Shown: piece by piece, positions 55,255-64,000 of the stretch
How the letters are laid out: the number at the start of each line of letters is the position of its first letter
Numbering within the stretch: position 1 is the stretch's first letter
Assembly: GCA_917880885.1 (NCBI GenBank)
Contig: OU862922.1
Span: 25,358,627 to 25,422,626 of the forward strand
Reading direction: 5' to 3'
DNA length: 64,000 nt
Source of the DNA: Limnephilus marmoratus
Taxonomy: Eukaryota; Arthropoda; Insecta; Trichoptera; Limnephilidae
The notes under the pieces: generated by a model
Told to the model about the DNA's origin: nothing
What the model saw: the letters and a program-made list of their open reading frames with translations, nothing else
Database searches by the model: none
Program-made: the position numbers and the translations under genes

Positions 55255-56000
55255 CAACCCCCGGCCACGTGCGACCACAGCATGACTCTCAGTGGAGAAA
55301 ACCATTCTCTTGTTACTACTGTAACTGCATGTTCACAAAAGTCTATTTTAAATAGTCACATGTCATGCTGACTTACAGCTGAGAAAACCATTTTTGTGTC
55401 TTGATTCTAGCAATTATTTAGAAAATTACAGTTTAAAGAGGCACACGGTGACTCACAGGGGAGAAAAACCACACTCTTGTACCAACTGTAACTATTCATG
55501 TTTGCAAAAATTTAAATAACTGACTCATAGTGGAGAAAGCTATTATCGTGTCTCTACTGTAGCTATCAGCCCAGTTTAAGAGGCACACACAGACTCACAG
55601 TGAAGAAAAACCACGCACTTGTTCCACCATAACTACTCAGGTTCACAAAAATTCAATTTAAATAACCACATAATGACTCAAGGTGGAGAAAACCATCATC
55701 TACTCACGACTGAAGCTATTCGTATTAAGAAATGTCTAGTTTAAGAGGCACACGCTGAGTTACAGTGGAGAAAAACCACTATCTTGTTTCAACTGTAACT
55801 GAAATAATGAATAGTTTACTACGTAACTAACAATATCAACGTGGATAGGATAAATGGTTGAAATGACTAATGCGCCATGCAGCTGGAAAAGAAGATTGTG
55901 TATGGCGCTCTAGCCATTTATCCTTTCCAGCGTCGATATGTTCACAAAATTTTGATTTAAAAATACACACACTGACTCACAGCGGAGAAAAACTGAATTA
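55255..56000 (+). pseudogene. C2H2 zinc-finger array pseudogene
   Basis: About six to seven decayed repeats of a C2H2 finger with the linker THSGEKP. Examples: DSQWRKPFSCYYCNC (one base lost from the linker), THRGEKPHSCTNCNYSC, RGTHTDSQ-like, THSGEK at the end near 55985. The repeat spacing of about 84-115 bp and recurrent ACTCACAGTGGAGAAAAACC show the array in spite of frameshifts and stops in every finger. A MITE splits it at 55833. It is the only sequence here that looks derived from a host-type gene. No introns seen, so a retrocopy or a single-exon ZNF fragment are both possible. Confidence 0.75.
55833..55939. mobile_element. MITE in the zinc-finger pseudogene
   Basis: 107 bp with imperfect TIRs: ATATCAACGTGGATAGGATA then AATGG, against the complement of ATATCGACGCTGGAAAGGAT then AAATGG. 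No ORF. It interrupts a finger whose C terminus (AAAATTTTGATTTAAAAATA) resumes right after it. Confidence 0.65.
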
Positions 56001-56366
56001 ATAAACTGCCATACAGAACTATTCCACACGCTTAATTACAAGACAAATGCAGCAATTAATTCGCCAATCAATTGTGCTCTTCATATATTCAATAATATTG
56101 GTCTAAATTCTTCATCGACGTTTTCTCCGATTCACTGCCCAAATTAAAAAAAAAATCATGTTAATAATATAAAATTGTTCAATGCGCATACATACATATA
56201 TTCATATACTCATACTCATACACATACACCCTCACCTTCCAACTACACACATCATCCGTTAATTACTTAATAAGCGTACCTTAAAGACACTACAATGAAA
56301 CACACAATAGTTACCCACCCTGAAATATACTCATTAATTGTAATTTTTTTCACCTATGTATCTAAT
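56001..56366. other. No recognised feature
   Basis: Includes an ACATACA/CATACTCAT-rich run at 56188-56232. Nothing else. Confidence 0.45.
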
Positions 56367-58285
56367 GTACTGTTGGACTCGACAAAACTACTAGAAGATG
56401 GTTGAAGAACATGCTTTCAGGTCGGATTCTTACGATGAAAAGGGGTGAGGTGATACTCAGAGTATTGGTGACGCGAGAGTGTCCACAGGGGGGGGGGTTT
56501 ATCACCCTTGCTGTGGAGCCTGGTGGTGGACAACCTCATCAGGAAACTCAACAACAAGGGCCTGTATACTCAAGGGTACGCGGATGACATCGCAACCATA
56601 ATAAGGTGTTGGGATGCAGACACGACCAGAGGCCTCATACAATCAACACTGGCAACAGTGGAAGAATGGTGTGAAGAAACAGGGCTGTCGGTCAACCCGG
56701 ACAAGACAGAACTAGTCATCTTTACACGCAAAAGGAAACTAGAAGGATGGCGCAATTCAACCTTCTACGGAAAGGAAGTAGAACCCTCTGACACGGTTAA
56801 GTACCTCGGAGTCATCTTAGATGCCAAACTGAGCTGGAAAAACCAGGTGGAGACTGTAAGCAGAAAAGCCTGTGTTCTCATGTGGGCAACTAGGCGAATC
56901 TGCGGCAGAACGTGGGGACTCAAACCCAAAATGATGCGATGGCTGTACACAGCCATTGTAAAACCAAGACTCATGCATGCAGCCTTGGTCTGGTGGAGGA
57001 GAACAACACTGAAAACAGTGAGAGCCACACTCAACCACATACAGGGACTTGCATGCAGAGGAATCACAGGAGCTATGCGAACCACTCCAATACTAGCCAT
57101 GGGAGTGCTGCTAGATCTATCCCCACTAAACTTAGAAATAGAGGGGGCGGCGATGGCGGCAGCCTACAGGTTACAATGCAAAGGTCAATGGAGAGGTGAG
57201 TTGCCCAAAAACAGTCATACGGAGATCGGAACAAGACTGAGGGCAATTAGTCCGACAGCTGGAATGAAGCAGGACGGCAAACAAGCCGAATACTTCTTCG
57301 GACAGCAGTTTGATGTGATGTACCCCACCCGGGAGGAGTGGGACATGGTCCCAGGTCCAACCTCCAGACAGGAACTAATCTGGTTTACAGATGGGTCCAA
57401 AATGGAGGAAGGAACGGGGGCTGGGGTATGTTTACAGGGTTCCAAGAGGGAACTAAGTATACCTCTAGGAATACACTGCACTGTGTTTCAGGCTGAGATG
57501 AAAACCATCTTGGCCTGCGCACAGGAGAATATACGTATCGGGTACAGGAATAAGAACATAACTATTTGTTCTGATAGCCAGGCAGCCCTTATGGCACTGG
57601 AAAGTAACCGATGCGACTCCAGACTGGTGATGGAATGTAGAACCGTTCTTACAGAACTCGCTACCATCAATAAAATAACCCTGATATGGGTACCAGGACA
57701 TAAGGGTATAACTAGCAAGGAAAAGGGCGAAAGCACCACTTGCGGGATCTGAGCCGGCCGTAGGAGTAGCAGCTTGCCACACCAAATTACATATCGAGAG
57801 GTGGGTCAAATCCCAGCACTGGAAGGAATGGGAGAGGGCACCCGGAATGAGACAATCCAAAGTACTCATAAACGGACCCGACCCCAGACGGACCAGGAAA
57901 CTACTCGATATGGACAGAAACTCGCTGAGGGAACTGGTAGGCCTACTAACGGGACACTGCCATCTCAGGAAACACATGCAGCTATTGGGAGTGGAAAGCA
58001 CCAGTAGATGTAGAAAATGGAAGAGGATGAAGAGACTCCAATTCACTTATGGTGCCAATGTCCTGCCCTGGTGGGAATTAGGCTCAGATACCTGGGGAGA
58101 CATGTTGTAGAACCAGAAGACCTAGCCACATATCCGATAACAACTCTGGTGAACTTTATTAAAGGGACTGGGTTATTGTTAAAGGATTGAGGTAAAATGG
58201 GAGAAAGTACAATGGGCCCATGGCCTAAGTACTCACGGGAACCAATAGTAAACCGTCTCCGCTTTAAAAAAAAAAAAGTACTGTT
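56367..58285 (+). mobile_element. 5'-truncated RNase H-bearing LINE with TSD
   Basis: The element 56375-58277 is bracketed by GTACTGTT at 56367-56374 and 58278-58285 and ends in a run of 12 A (58266-58277). It begins inside the RT, ordinary 5' truncation. It is GC-richer than its surroundings. Clade: the RT + RNase H + terminal Cys/His layout fits I-type/R1-LOA-like LINEs. Confidence 0.85.
56375..58188 (+). pseudogene. RT-RNase H polyprotein C-terminal half
   Basis: Reads in frame from the truncation: LDKTTRRWLKNMLSGR, VTRECPQGG, a frameshift in a 10-G run (56488-56497), then LSPLLWSLVVDNLIRK, GYADDIATII (catalytic YADD), TGLSVNPDKTELV, VKYLGVILDAKLSW, thumb, and RNase H: WFTDGSKMEEGTGAGV (D), FQAEMKTILA (E), ICSDSQAALMAL (D), LIWVPGHKGI (H). 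A shift after 57720 ends the long ORF at 57752. In other frames the end continues with RTRKLLDMDRNSLRELVGLL, HLRKHMQLLG and CPALVGIRLRYLG, finishing at about 58188. The 414-codon ORF 56508-57752 is the intact core. Confidence 0.9.
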
Positions 58286-58362
58286 TGTTTCTGTTTAAAA
58301 ATAAATTAAACCATTCTCGTGTCCGCGATTTGGGGTTTACGAGTAACAGAATATCAAAATTC

Positions 58363-58493
58363 TTAGGGTTGGACAGCTTAAATACTTACCGATTTTTGGT
58401 TCATATCAATAATATGCTTCAGATGTTTATTCCCCAGATGTAATTATTGATATGAACTAAAAATCGGTAAGTATTTAAGCTGTCCAACCCTTA
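58363..58493. mobile_element. Hairpin MITE with TTA TSD
   Basis: 125 bp between TTA sites (58363-58365, 58491-58493). The arms are about 52 bp, nearly perfect: GGGTTGGACAGCTTAAATAC, TTACCGATTTTTGGTTCATA, TCAATAAT, with a loop of about 25 bp. The TTA TSD suggests PIF/Harbinger. It would fold into one long stem. Confidence 0.8.
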
Positions 58494-59542
58494 GAAAATT
58501 TTTGTTTGCCGTGGCTGGTCAGGGTTGGCCAGGCCTTTTCTAATAGAACAGTTTATAATATGGATCAAAAAGGGTTTCACGTATTTTTGCAGTTGAAACG
58601 ATATCTAAAAGCTCCATAGTTCGTGTTGGAAAATGACGAGCCTAAAAAAGTTGCGTAGTCCCAGAAAATCTAGAAAAATTTCATAATACCCCAAGTTCAA
58701 GTATTTTTGCTGCTTCATTCACTGGATTTATATAATAATTTATAATAATAATTTTAATATTATAATCCTTATACATCACAAATTTAATGTCTATATACGA
58801 GTTGTAATATTTGCTAAACGAAAAAGTTATTTTAAACGATTGACAAAGAAATTTGGTTGCGTTGATTAAGAATCCCCACTATAACAATTTCGTGATTCCA
58901 GAGCTCTCTATTCGTGATTTTTTGCGGCATCATTAATTTCTGCTTTAGCATGCAAAGTGCTCGACTTTTGATTTTAAATGTTTGGACACCTATGTAAGAA
59001 AAATGTTTACTATACATTAAATACACATTTTATTTTTGTATACACCACATTAAACGAGAGCAACTGTTCATTAATTTTGCTTAAAACCAGCCAGAATTTA
59101 AAATCACGTCTGCACCACAACAAGCATGTATGAGTACACCGCTTGAGTATAAAAAGGCATTTAAAAGGTAATTTAAAAGTGTTCCCCGCGAATTTAAGCC
59201 AAGAATTCTCGAGATTCCGTGAAGCCCTCTTGAAACGAGTGCTTTCTAGGAGAAAAGGCTTTCATTTCGTTGTAGGCAACGCTACGAAGCTTTTAAGTTG
59301 CTCCAACTAAAGCTACGGTATACTGAAACGTTAACAACGTTACTTCAAATTGACTATACGTTATATAACACGTGCTTTTTCAAAGTTAAAAAAGGCGAGA
59401 ATTCTATTACGCCCGCCATTATTGTAAAGTAAAAGAGGCCGGTGATTTTAGACCGTAGATCGTTCGAATGGAAACAATTTAAAGTCGATATTTTTTGGAG
59501 GTGGAACAATTTTATTTTGTTTTAAAGAGTTTTATTTTCCAA
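58494..59542. other. No recognised feature
   Basis: AT-rich DNA without assigned structure. Confidence 0.45.
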
Positions 59543-60070
59543 CTAGCAGACCCGGCCACACGTTGCTGTGGCTAACGAAACACAACGCCATTACCCAATC
59601 TATATAAAATCCACACCACCCGCTTGCCAGCTGCCCGCTGCCCGCTGCCTGAATTGAATATTTGAATTTTTCGGCTTTTCTCTACTATAATAAGCATGTA
59701 TTATACATATAAACTAATTAACTCGCCACTAATGATACAATGCTTGCAATGCAACACTGGATATTTGAAAAGGGAAAATCAAATACCTACTTACTCTAGG
59801 ACATCTATTTTCCAATTTCTTCCGTAGAACGAATTTCAAAAGTGACTATACCTAGTACGGCCCGCCAGCCGTTTTAAATCGCACAAAAATATGTTTTCTT
59901 TGAATTTCTCGACTTTTCTCTAATATAATTTACATGTATTATACATATAAACATTCCTCTTGATTCTTGAATCACTCTATCTATTGGTGAAAACCGTATG
60001 AAAATCTGTTGCGTAGTTTAAAAGATTAAAGCGCACATAAATTTTGAGCGACTTCATTTTATACTATGTA

Positions 60071-60074
<4 letters not shown>
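59543..60074 (-). mobile_element. Nonautonomous Helitron (minus)
   Basis: The minus strand starts TCATTACATAGTATAAAATG, runs about 530 bp and ends GTGTGGCCGGGTCTGCTAG, followed by T: Helitron 5' TC and 3' CTAG with a GC-rich hairpin before it. Internally CTTTTCTCTA-TATAAT--GCATGTATTATACATATAAA occurs twice (about 59678 and 59920). No protein. Confidence 0.7.
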
Positions 60075-60105
<31 letters not shown>

Positions 60106-60117
60106 AATGATGATGTA
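60071..60117. repeat. (ATG)n microsatellite
   Basis: About 14 ATG triplets with one interruption, directly at the Helitron end. Confidence 0.95.
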
Positions 60118-60501
60118 CCTTTGTTACTTTAATTTTAAATTTTCTGCGACCGGTTTAACTTAAAATTAACTTAAAAATTCTATACAAGTACAAAAATTAA
60201 TTAGGTTGGGGTAGTGGGAGGGGTGAATTTGGGGGAGGGGTAGAACGGTGGGAGGAGTCAACATTACATGGAAGCATTATTTTATTAAATAATTTAATTT
60301 TCGAATTAATTTTTTTGTTCAAGTATTTCTAAAGTTTCTAAAGTGCACACATTAAAATATGAATTCACATGCAATGTTTAAAATTAGTTTTTTCTTTGTT
60401 GAAGCTATGGCCTGTCCCTATTAAATGGTTAGCAAACTCGGAGTAGTTATTATTTCGTCAACAAAGTTCAGGAACTAGAATCAAGGAACATGATTTGCAC
60501 A
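60118..60501. other. No recognised feature
   Basis: Has a G-rich patch (60205-60258). Nothing else. Confidence 0.4.
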
Positions 60502-60653
60502 GATTATAATTTTCATCACCAATGGTAATTTTGAAGGTTTTATCCAATAACACTACACTTTGCACAGATTATAATTTTAACAATTATTATAAGCAATAAT
60601 TATCAGCCTGAAACACTCATCCACATTGAAAAATCTTCCGAGAAAAGATACAT

Positions 60654-60725
60654 GACGCCAACGGGACTTGAACCCGTGTCCTCTCGATTGCCGGTCGATT
60701 GCTCTGACCACTGAGCTATGGCGGC
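60654..60725 (-). tRNA. tRNA-like, copy A
   Basis: 72-nt cloverleaf identical to the copy at 61375-61446. See that entry for structure and doubts. Confidence 0.5.
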
Positions 60726-61068
60726 TTATCTCGTACCCGCCAAATGATTCAATATATGCTAGTGTTTCATTCAACAATTACTGCTTATTATATTTTTTCC
60801 ACCTGAAAACAACCAACTTTATTTTTGCGAGAGAAACATTGTAAGTGTTAAATCCCTCGCTAGGTGGCGTCGAGACAAATTATGTCTTCATTTTTATTGG
60901 GGAAATACTTAAACTTGTCAAATATTAATTATTATTTTTAATTGTAAAACTAACGTTTTTAAGACAAGATTTTTTATGCATAGCACAAAGGGTAACAATT
61001 ATTATAAGCAATAATTATCAGCCTGAAACACTCATCCACATTGAAAAATCTTCCGAGAAAAGATACAT

Positions 61069-61140
61069 GACGCCAACGGGACTTGAACCCGTGTCCTCTC
61101 GATTGCCGGTCGATTGCTCTGACCACTGAGCTATGGCGGC
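61069..61140 (-). tRNA. tRNA-like, copy B
   Basis: Same 72-nt sequence as copies A and C, minus strand. Confidence 0.5.
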
Positions 61141-61374
61141 TTATCTCGTACCCGCCAAATGATTAATAAAAATGAAGACATAATTTGTCTCGACGCCACC
61201 TAATAAAAATGAAGACATAATTTGTCTCGACGCCACCTAGCGAGGGATTTAACACTTACAATGTTTCTCTCGCAAAAATAAAGTTGGTTGTTTTCAGGTG
61301 GAAAAAATATAATAAGCAGTAATTGTTGAATGAAACACTAGCATATATTGAATCATTTGGCGGGTACGAGATAA

Positions 61375-61446
61375 GCCGCCATAGCTCAGTGGTCAGAGCA
61401 ATCGACCGGCAATCGAGAGGACACGGGTTCAAGTCCCGTTGGCGTC
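61375..61446 (+). tRNA. tRNA-like, copy C (GGC in anticodon place)
   Basis: A nearly standard cloverleaf: acceptor GCCGCCA/TGGCGTC (6 of 7 pairs), D arm GCTC...GAGC, anticodon arm ATCGA-CCGGCAA-TCGAG (4 of 5 pairs), variable loop AGGAC, T arm ACGGG-TTCAAGT-CCCGT (perfect). Odd points: C instead of the near-universal U at position 33, and GGC (formally Ala), an anticodon rarely used in eukaryotes. No T run follows closely. A tRNA-derived repeat is more likely than a working tRNA; the A and B boxes are intact, so pol III transcription is possible. Confidence 0.5.
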
Positions 61447-61711
61447 ATGTATCTTTTCTCGGAAGATTTTTCAATGTGGATGAGTGTTTCAGGCTGATAA
61501 TTATTGCTTATAATAATTGTTACCCTTTGTGCTATGCATAAAAAATCTTGTCTTAAAAACGTTAGTTTTACAATTAAAAATAATAATTGATTATAATTTT
61601 CATCACCAATAGCAGTTTTGAAGGTTTTCTATGTAACTCGGAATTTTATCATTAGCAGTTTCTGTCAGGTTGAAGATTATCAATGCACTGAACTTGTTAT
61701 TACATATATGT

Positions 61712-62147
61712 AGGTGGTGGGACGAGGAATGGGCGAGCACTGGGCGTTTTTGAAAGGAAAGTTTTGAGGCGCATCTTCGGCCCGGTTGTAGAAAATGGAT
61801 TTTGGCGCAGACATTATAACAATGAGCTTTATACTTTGTTAAAGGAGCTAAACGTCGCAAAATTTATAAAACTGGGAAGACTTCAGTGGCTGGGTCATGT
61901 GGAGAGAATGACCGAGCATCAATGACCAAAGTCCCTGCTGAACTCAAGACTAATAGGGCAAAGGAGCCTGGAAAGACCAAGATTAAGATGGAGCGACAAC
62001 GTCCTCAAAGACATATCTATCTTGGAGCTTCTAAACTGGAGAGAGCTGGCACAAAACCGAGATGAGTGGAGGTAGACTATTGAGGAGGCCAAGACCCACC
62101 AGGGGTTGTAGAGCCAATAGAGATGAAGATGAGGTGGTGGGACGAGG
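61712..62147 (+). mobile_element. RTE-type LINE end with 16-bp TSD
   Basis: Element 61728-62131 between two copies of AGGTGGTGGGACGAGG (61712-61727, 62132-62147). 5'-truncated; ends GAGATGAAGATG, a short RTE-like 3' repeat. The long TSD is unusual for RTE but its two copies match exactly. Confidence 0.8.
61742..62117 (+). pseudogene. RTE polyprotein C-terminal domain
   Basis: The frame has FERKVLRRIFGPVVENGFWR, RHYNNELYTLLKELNVAKFI, KLGRLQWLGHVERMTEH, one stop, then LERPRLRWSDNVLKDISILE, LLNWRELAQNRDEWR, and after a shift IEEAKTHQGL and a stop. This is the conserved C-terminal block of RTE/BovB-like LINEs. Broken by at least one stop and one shift. Confidence 0.75.
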
Positions 62148-62668
62148 TGTGGGTATGATTCAGGAAAAGAACAGGAATATTCCCAAACCAGATGCGGCGT
62201 GGCTTTGTTTTTTATGTAAATATACAGTTCGTAAATTGTTAATCTTTTGCAGATTTGACATTTATAACAAGAAAATAATCACCGTTTACGATATTTTAAT
62301 GTTTAATGATAATTCGAAAACCATATTCCTGTTCTCCCAACCTTTAAAGCAGAATGTTGATACTTCGTTATGAAATTTTGCACCCAAGTGCGTTCAAATA
62401 AAAGGAAAATTACAAACAACATCTGATAACTACGCGTAATGTCCAGGCAACGCAGAGGACTACAACTAACATCGTATATTTTTAAATATATAAATAAATT
62501 CTAAAATAACACAAATTAAGAACACGTAACCTTCGGATTCATAACTGTGAAAGAGGTCCAAACTAGTCGAAACACATTTCCAACACAATTATGTACTTGA
62601 CGGAATTTAGAGATTTTCTAAAGATTTTTTAAATCAAAAAAGAGAGAAGTGTATCGCCGCAGTCCGAT
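62148..62668. other. No recognised feature
   Basis: The plus-strand frame 62062-62373 starts inside the RTE tail and is a chance ORF. Nothing else identified. Confidence 0.45.
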
Positions 62669-63223
62669 CCCGGGAGCGCATTTTCGAAACCTATACCGGT
62701 TCAGTTACGGTAGCGAAATTTACATTTTAAATTCACCTCTATATTGATAAGTTTTAAGATTTTCACGGCCAAAAACATTTTCGTTATTTGTTTTTGGGGT
62801 GTTATGCCGTGTTGCGCTACCTCCTTCTTGGGCTAAAGAAGGAGGTAGCGCAACACGGCATAACACCCCAAAAACAAATAACGAAAACAACTCTATATTG
62901 GTTATTTTTTATCACTTTGCAAAAAATAAAATGTTCTAAAATCTAGATAAAATAATCTTGTGTATTAGAAATTAATAATTTAACTTCTAAATATTTTAAT
63001 TTTGCTATTATTCCCATATATTGTAAATACACCGTTATATTGGTTATTTTTTATCACTTTGAAAAAACCAAAATTGTTCTAAAATCTAGATAAAATCAAT
63101 CTTTCCAATGTATATATAAGAAATGAATAATTTTATTTCCTATATTTAAATAATGATATTGAAAATTTAAATTGTCGCTACCGCGACTGAACCGGTGTAG
63201 GTTTTGGAAATACGTATCCCGGG
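62669..63223. mobile_element. TIR element with nested hairpin H
   Basis: Inverted ends of about 55 bp: CCCGGG, AAACCTATACCGGTTCAGT and GGTAGCG on the left (62669-62722), and their complement on the right (63170-63223), about 80 percent alike. Inside, ATATTGGTTATTTTTTATCA occurs twice (62895, 63034). No ORF. Hairpin H is inserted at 62747. Confidence 0.7.
62737..62900. mobile_element. Hairpin repeat H, copy 3, perfect stem, 10-bp TSD
   Basis: The insert 62747-62890 is flanked by CTCTATATTG (62737-62746, 62891-62900). It contains a perfect inverted repeat of about 47 bp (CGTTATTTGTTTTTGGGGTG ... CTACCTCCTTCTT) with a 6-base loop, GGGCTA. The left flank inside the insert (TTTCACGGCCAAAAACATTT) is single. 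The best-preserved member of the H family. Confidence 0.85.
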
Positions 63224-63459
63224 AGGAGACGAGAACGAATTCGACTTGAAATCGTAGTCTCCCTTACTAAAATATGATATAAACGGTGTCAGAAAGAGAA
63301 AACACCACGCTTAACATTTAAATCTAAAAGTTAACCACGAAAAATGTAAAGTTTACACCTTTATGTAACCAAAGTTTCGGATCGCAATGGAAAAAAAAAA
63401 ATGAAACTTCGGAATTTTTTTATTAATCATGTTTACATGAAACGAAAAAAAGTGAGGTG
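63224..63459. other. No recognised feature
   Basis: Short spacer, nothing assigned. Confidence 0.4.
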
Positions 63460-63715
63460 ACAATAACGTTTATAATACGTTTGGTGAGGTGAGCCATTAA
63501 AAACTTTTTATACCCACGCAAAATTTTTATACTTAAAAAATTATGCTTTTATTTCGATTTATAACATTTAAAAGCACATTTTATCACTTTTCAAAAACAG
63601 TTTTTAGTTTTTGGAAGTGTTAAAAAATATTCCATTTATTTAAATTTTATTGCAAAACGGAAATATTTTTAACCACTGACAAAATATCGTTGAGGCCTGA
63701 GGGGTTAACCGCGAG
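63460..63715 (+). repeat. Repeat U, copy 2
   Basis: Plus-strand partner of 49040-49265 (see there). Ends near GAGGCCTGAGGGGTTAACC. Confidence 0.6.
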
Positions 63716-64000
63716 TGCTGTATAAATATCTTTTGGGAAGCCCTTTCAACCACGCACCAGACTATTTTCGATGTCCTATTTTTAACAATCATTTTGAACA
63801 ACAACCCAATTCTCGCAATTTCGTTTTCTCTATTCTATTCAATCTGTCACGCAACCAGAGAGTAAATAAATTAAGTACCTACCTCAAAACAACCTGTATT
63901 TTTCGCATTGCTTCTATTTCTGACGTCACCGAATCAGAATTATTTTTAAACCGCAGCGTTTAGTGTCATAGATCATGTGGAATAAAATTTGACATATAAT
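63716..64000. other. No recognised feature; open at window edge
   Basis: An 82-codon frame (63715-63963) has no motif I know. Confidence 0.4.

Larger units (their letters stand above)
60502..61628. repeat. tRNA-bearing inverted-repeat complex
   Basis: Three tRNA-like copies. Copy A (60579-60898) and copy C (61202-61522) are inverted over about 320 bp. Copy B (60927-61164) is inverted to C over about 238 bp (61351-61588), and direct to A. A 37-bp piece (TAATAAAAATGAAGACATAA...) is tandemly doubled at 61164-61237. The whole is flanked by a direct repeat of about 40 bp (GATTATAATTTTCATCACCA..., 60502 and 61589). Confidence 0.85.

Noticed and set aside
57465..58046. 193-codon minus-strand ORF
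   Set aside because: Lies antisense to the RNase H and C-terminal region of the plus-strand LINE; no motif of its own.
60577..60777. 66-codon ORF, also on the plus strand at 61323-61541
   Set aside because: The protein spans the tRNA-like sequence and is repeated only because of the inverted repeat.

Overview
This window is AT-rich eukaryotic, non-coding, transposon-dense DNA. I see no intact host gene, operon, CRISPR array or bacterial-type signal. The mix of elements points to an insect: CR1/Jockey-, RTE- and I-type LINEs, Helitrons ending in CTAG, a mariner, a hAT, a PIF/Harbinger derivative, tRNA-derived SINE-like pieces and Penelope-type hammerhead repeats. Several anonymous repeats resemble ones I associate with Lepidoptera (for example the repeat containing TTTCAGCTCGATCGGATGTC). 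The order is an inference and needs a database comparison.

Layout. 1-485: relic of an autonomous Helitron. 0.7-4.9 kb: tRNA-like pieces and MITEs, one nested in a probable hAT derivative. 4.9-7.8 kb: LINE A on the minus strand, split by a hAT element with a perfect 8-bp target-site duplication (TSD). 7.5-18.0 kb: a near-perfect tandem duplication of about 5.2 kb carrying three LINE pieces; the second copy runs into the full endonuclease end of LINE C. 18.8-24 kb: a TTAA-flanked element, two LINE ends meeting tail to tail and a 77-bp x 3 minisatellite. 24.8-33.2 kb: mariner relic, a 0.87-kb inverted-repeat element also present inverted at 35.8 kb, inverted hammerhead-ribozyme pairs and a Harbinger derivative. 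35-46.9 kb: more paired repeats, a foldback element, and a LINE whose 3' end has become a palindromic 148-bp tandem array. 49-56 kb: Helitron, a three-level nest (repeat Z > LINE > hammerhead foldback), another hammerhead pair and a decayed C2H2 zinc-finger pseudogene. 56.4-58.3 kb: a 5'-truncated RNase H-bearing LINE with an 8-bp TSD and poly(A). 58.4-64 kb: hairpin MITE, Helitron, a tRNA-bearing inverted-repeat complex, an RTE end with a 16-bp TSD and a perfect-hairpin element nested in a TIR element.

Nothing here forms a working gene set. The value of the window is structural: a recent (or artefactual) tandem duplication, insertion nests whose order can be read, inverted hammerhead ribozymes with one copy that looks catalytically complete, and several large palindromes that would fold as hairpin RNA.
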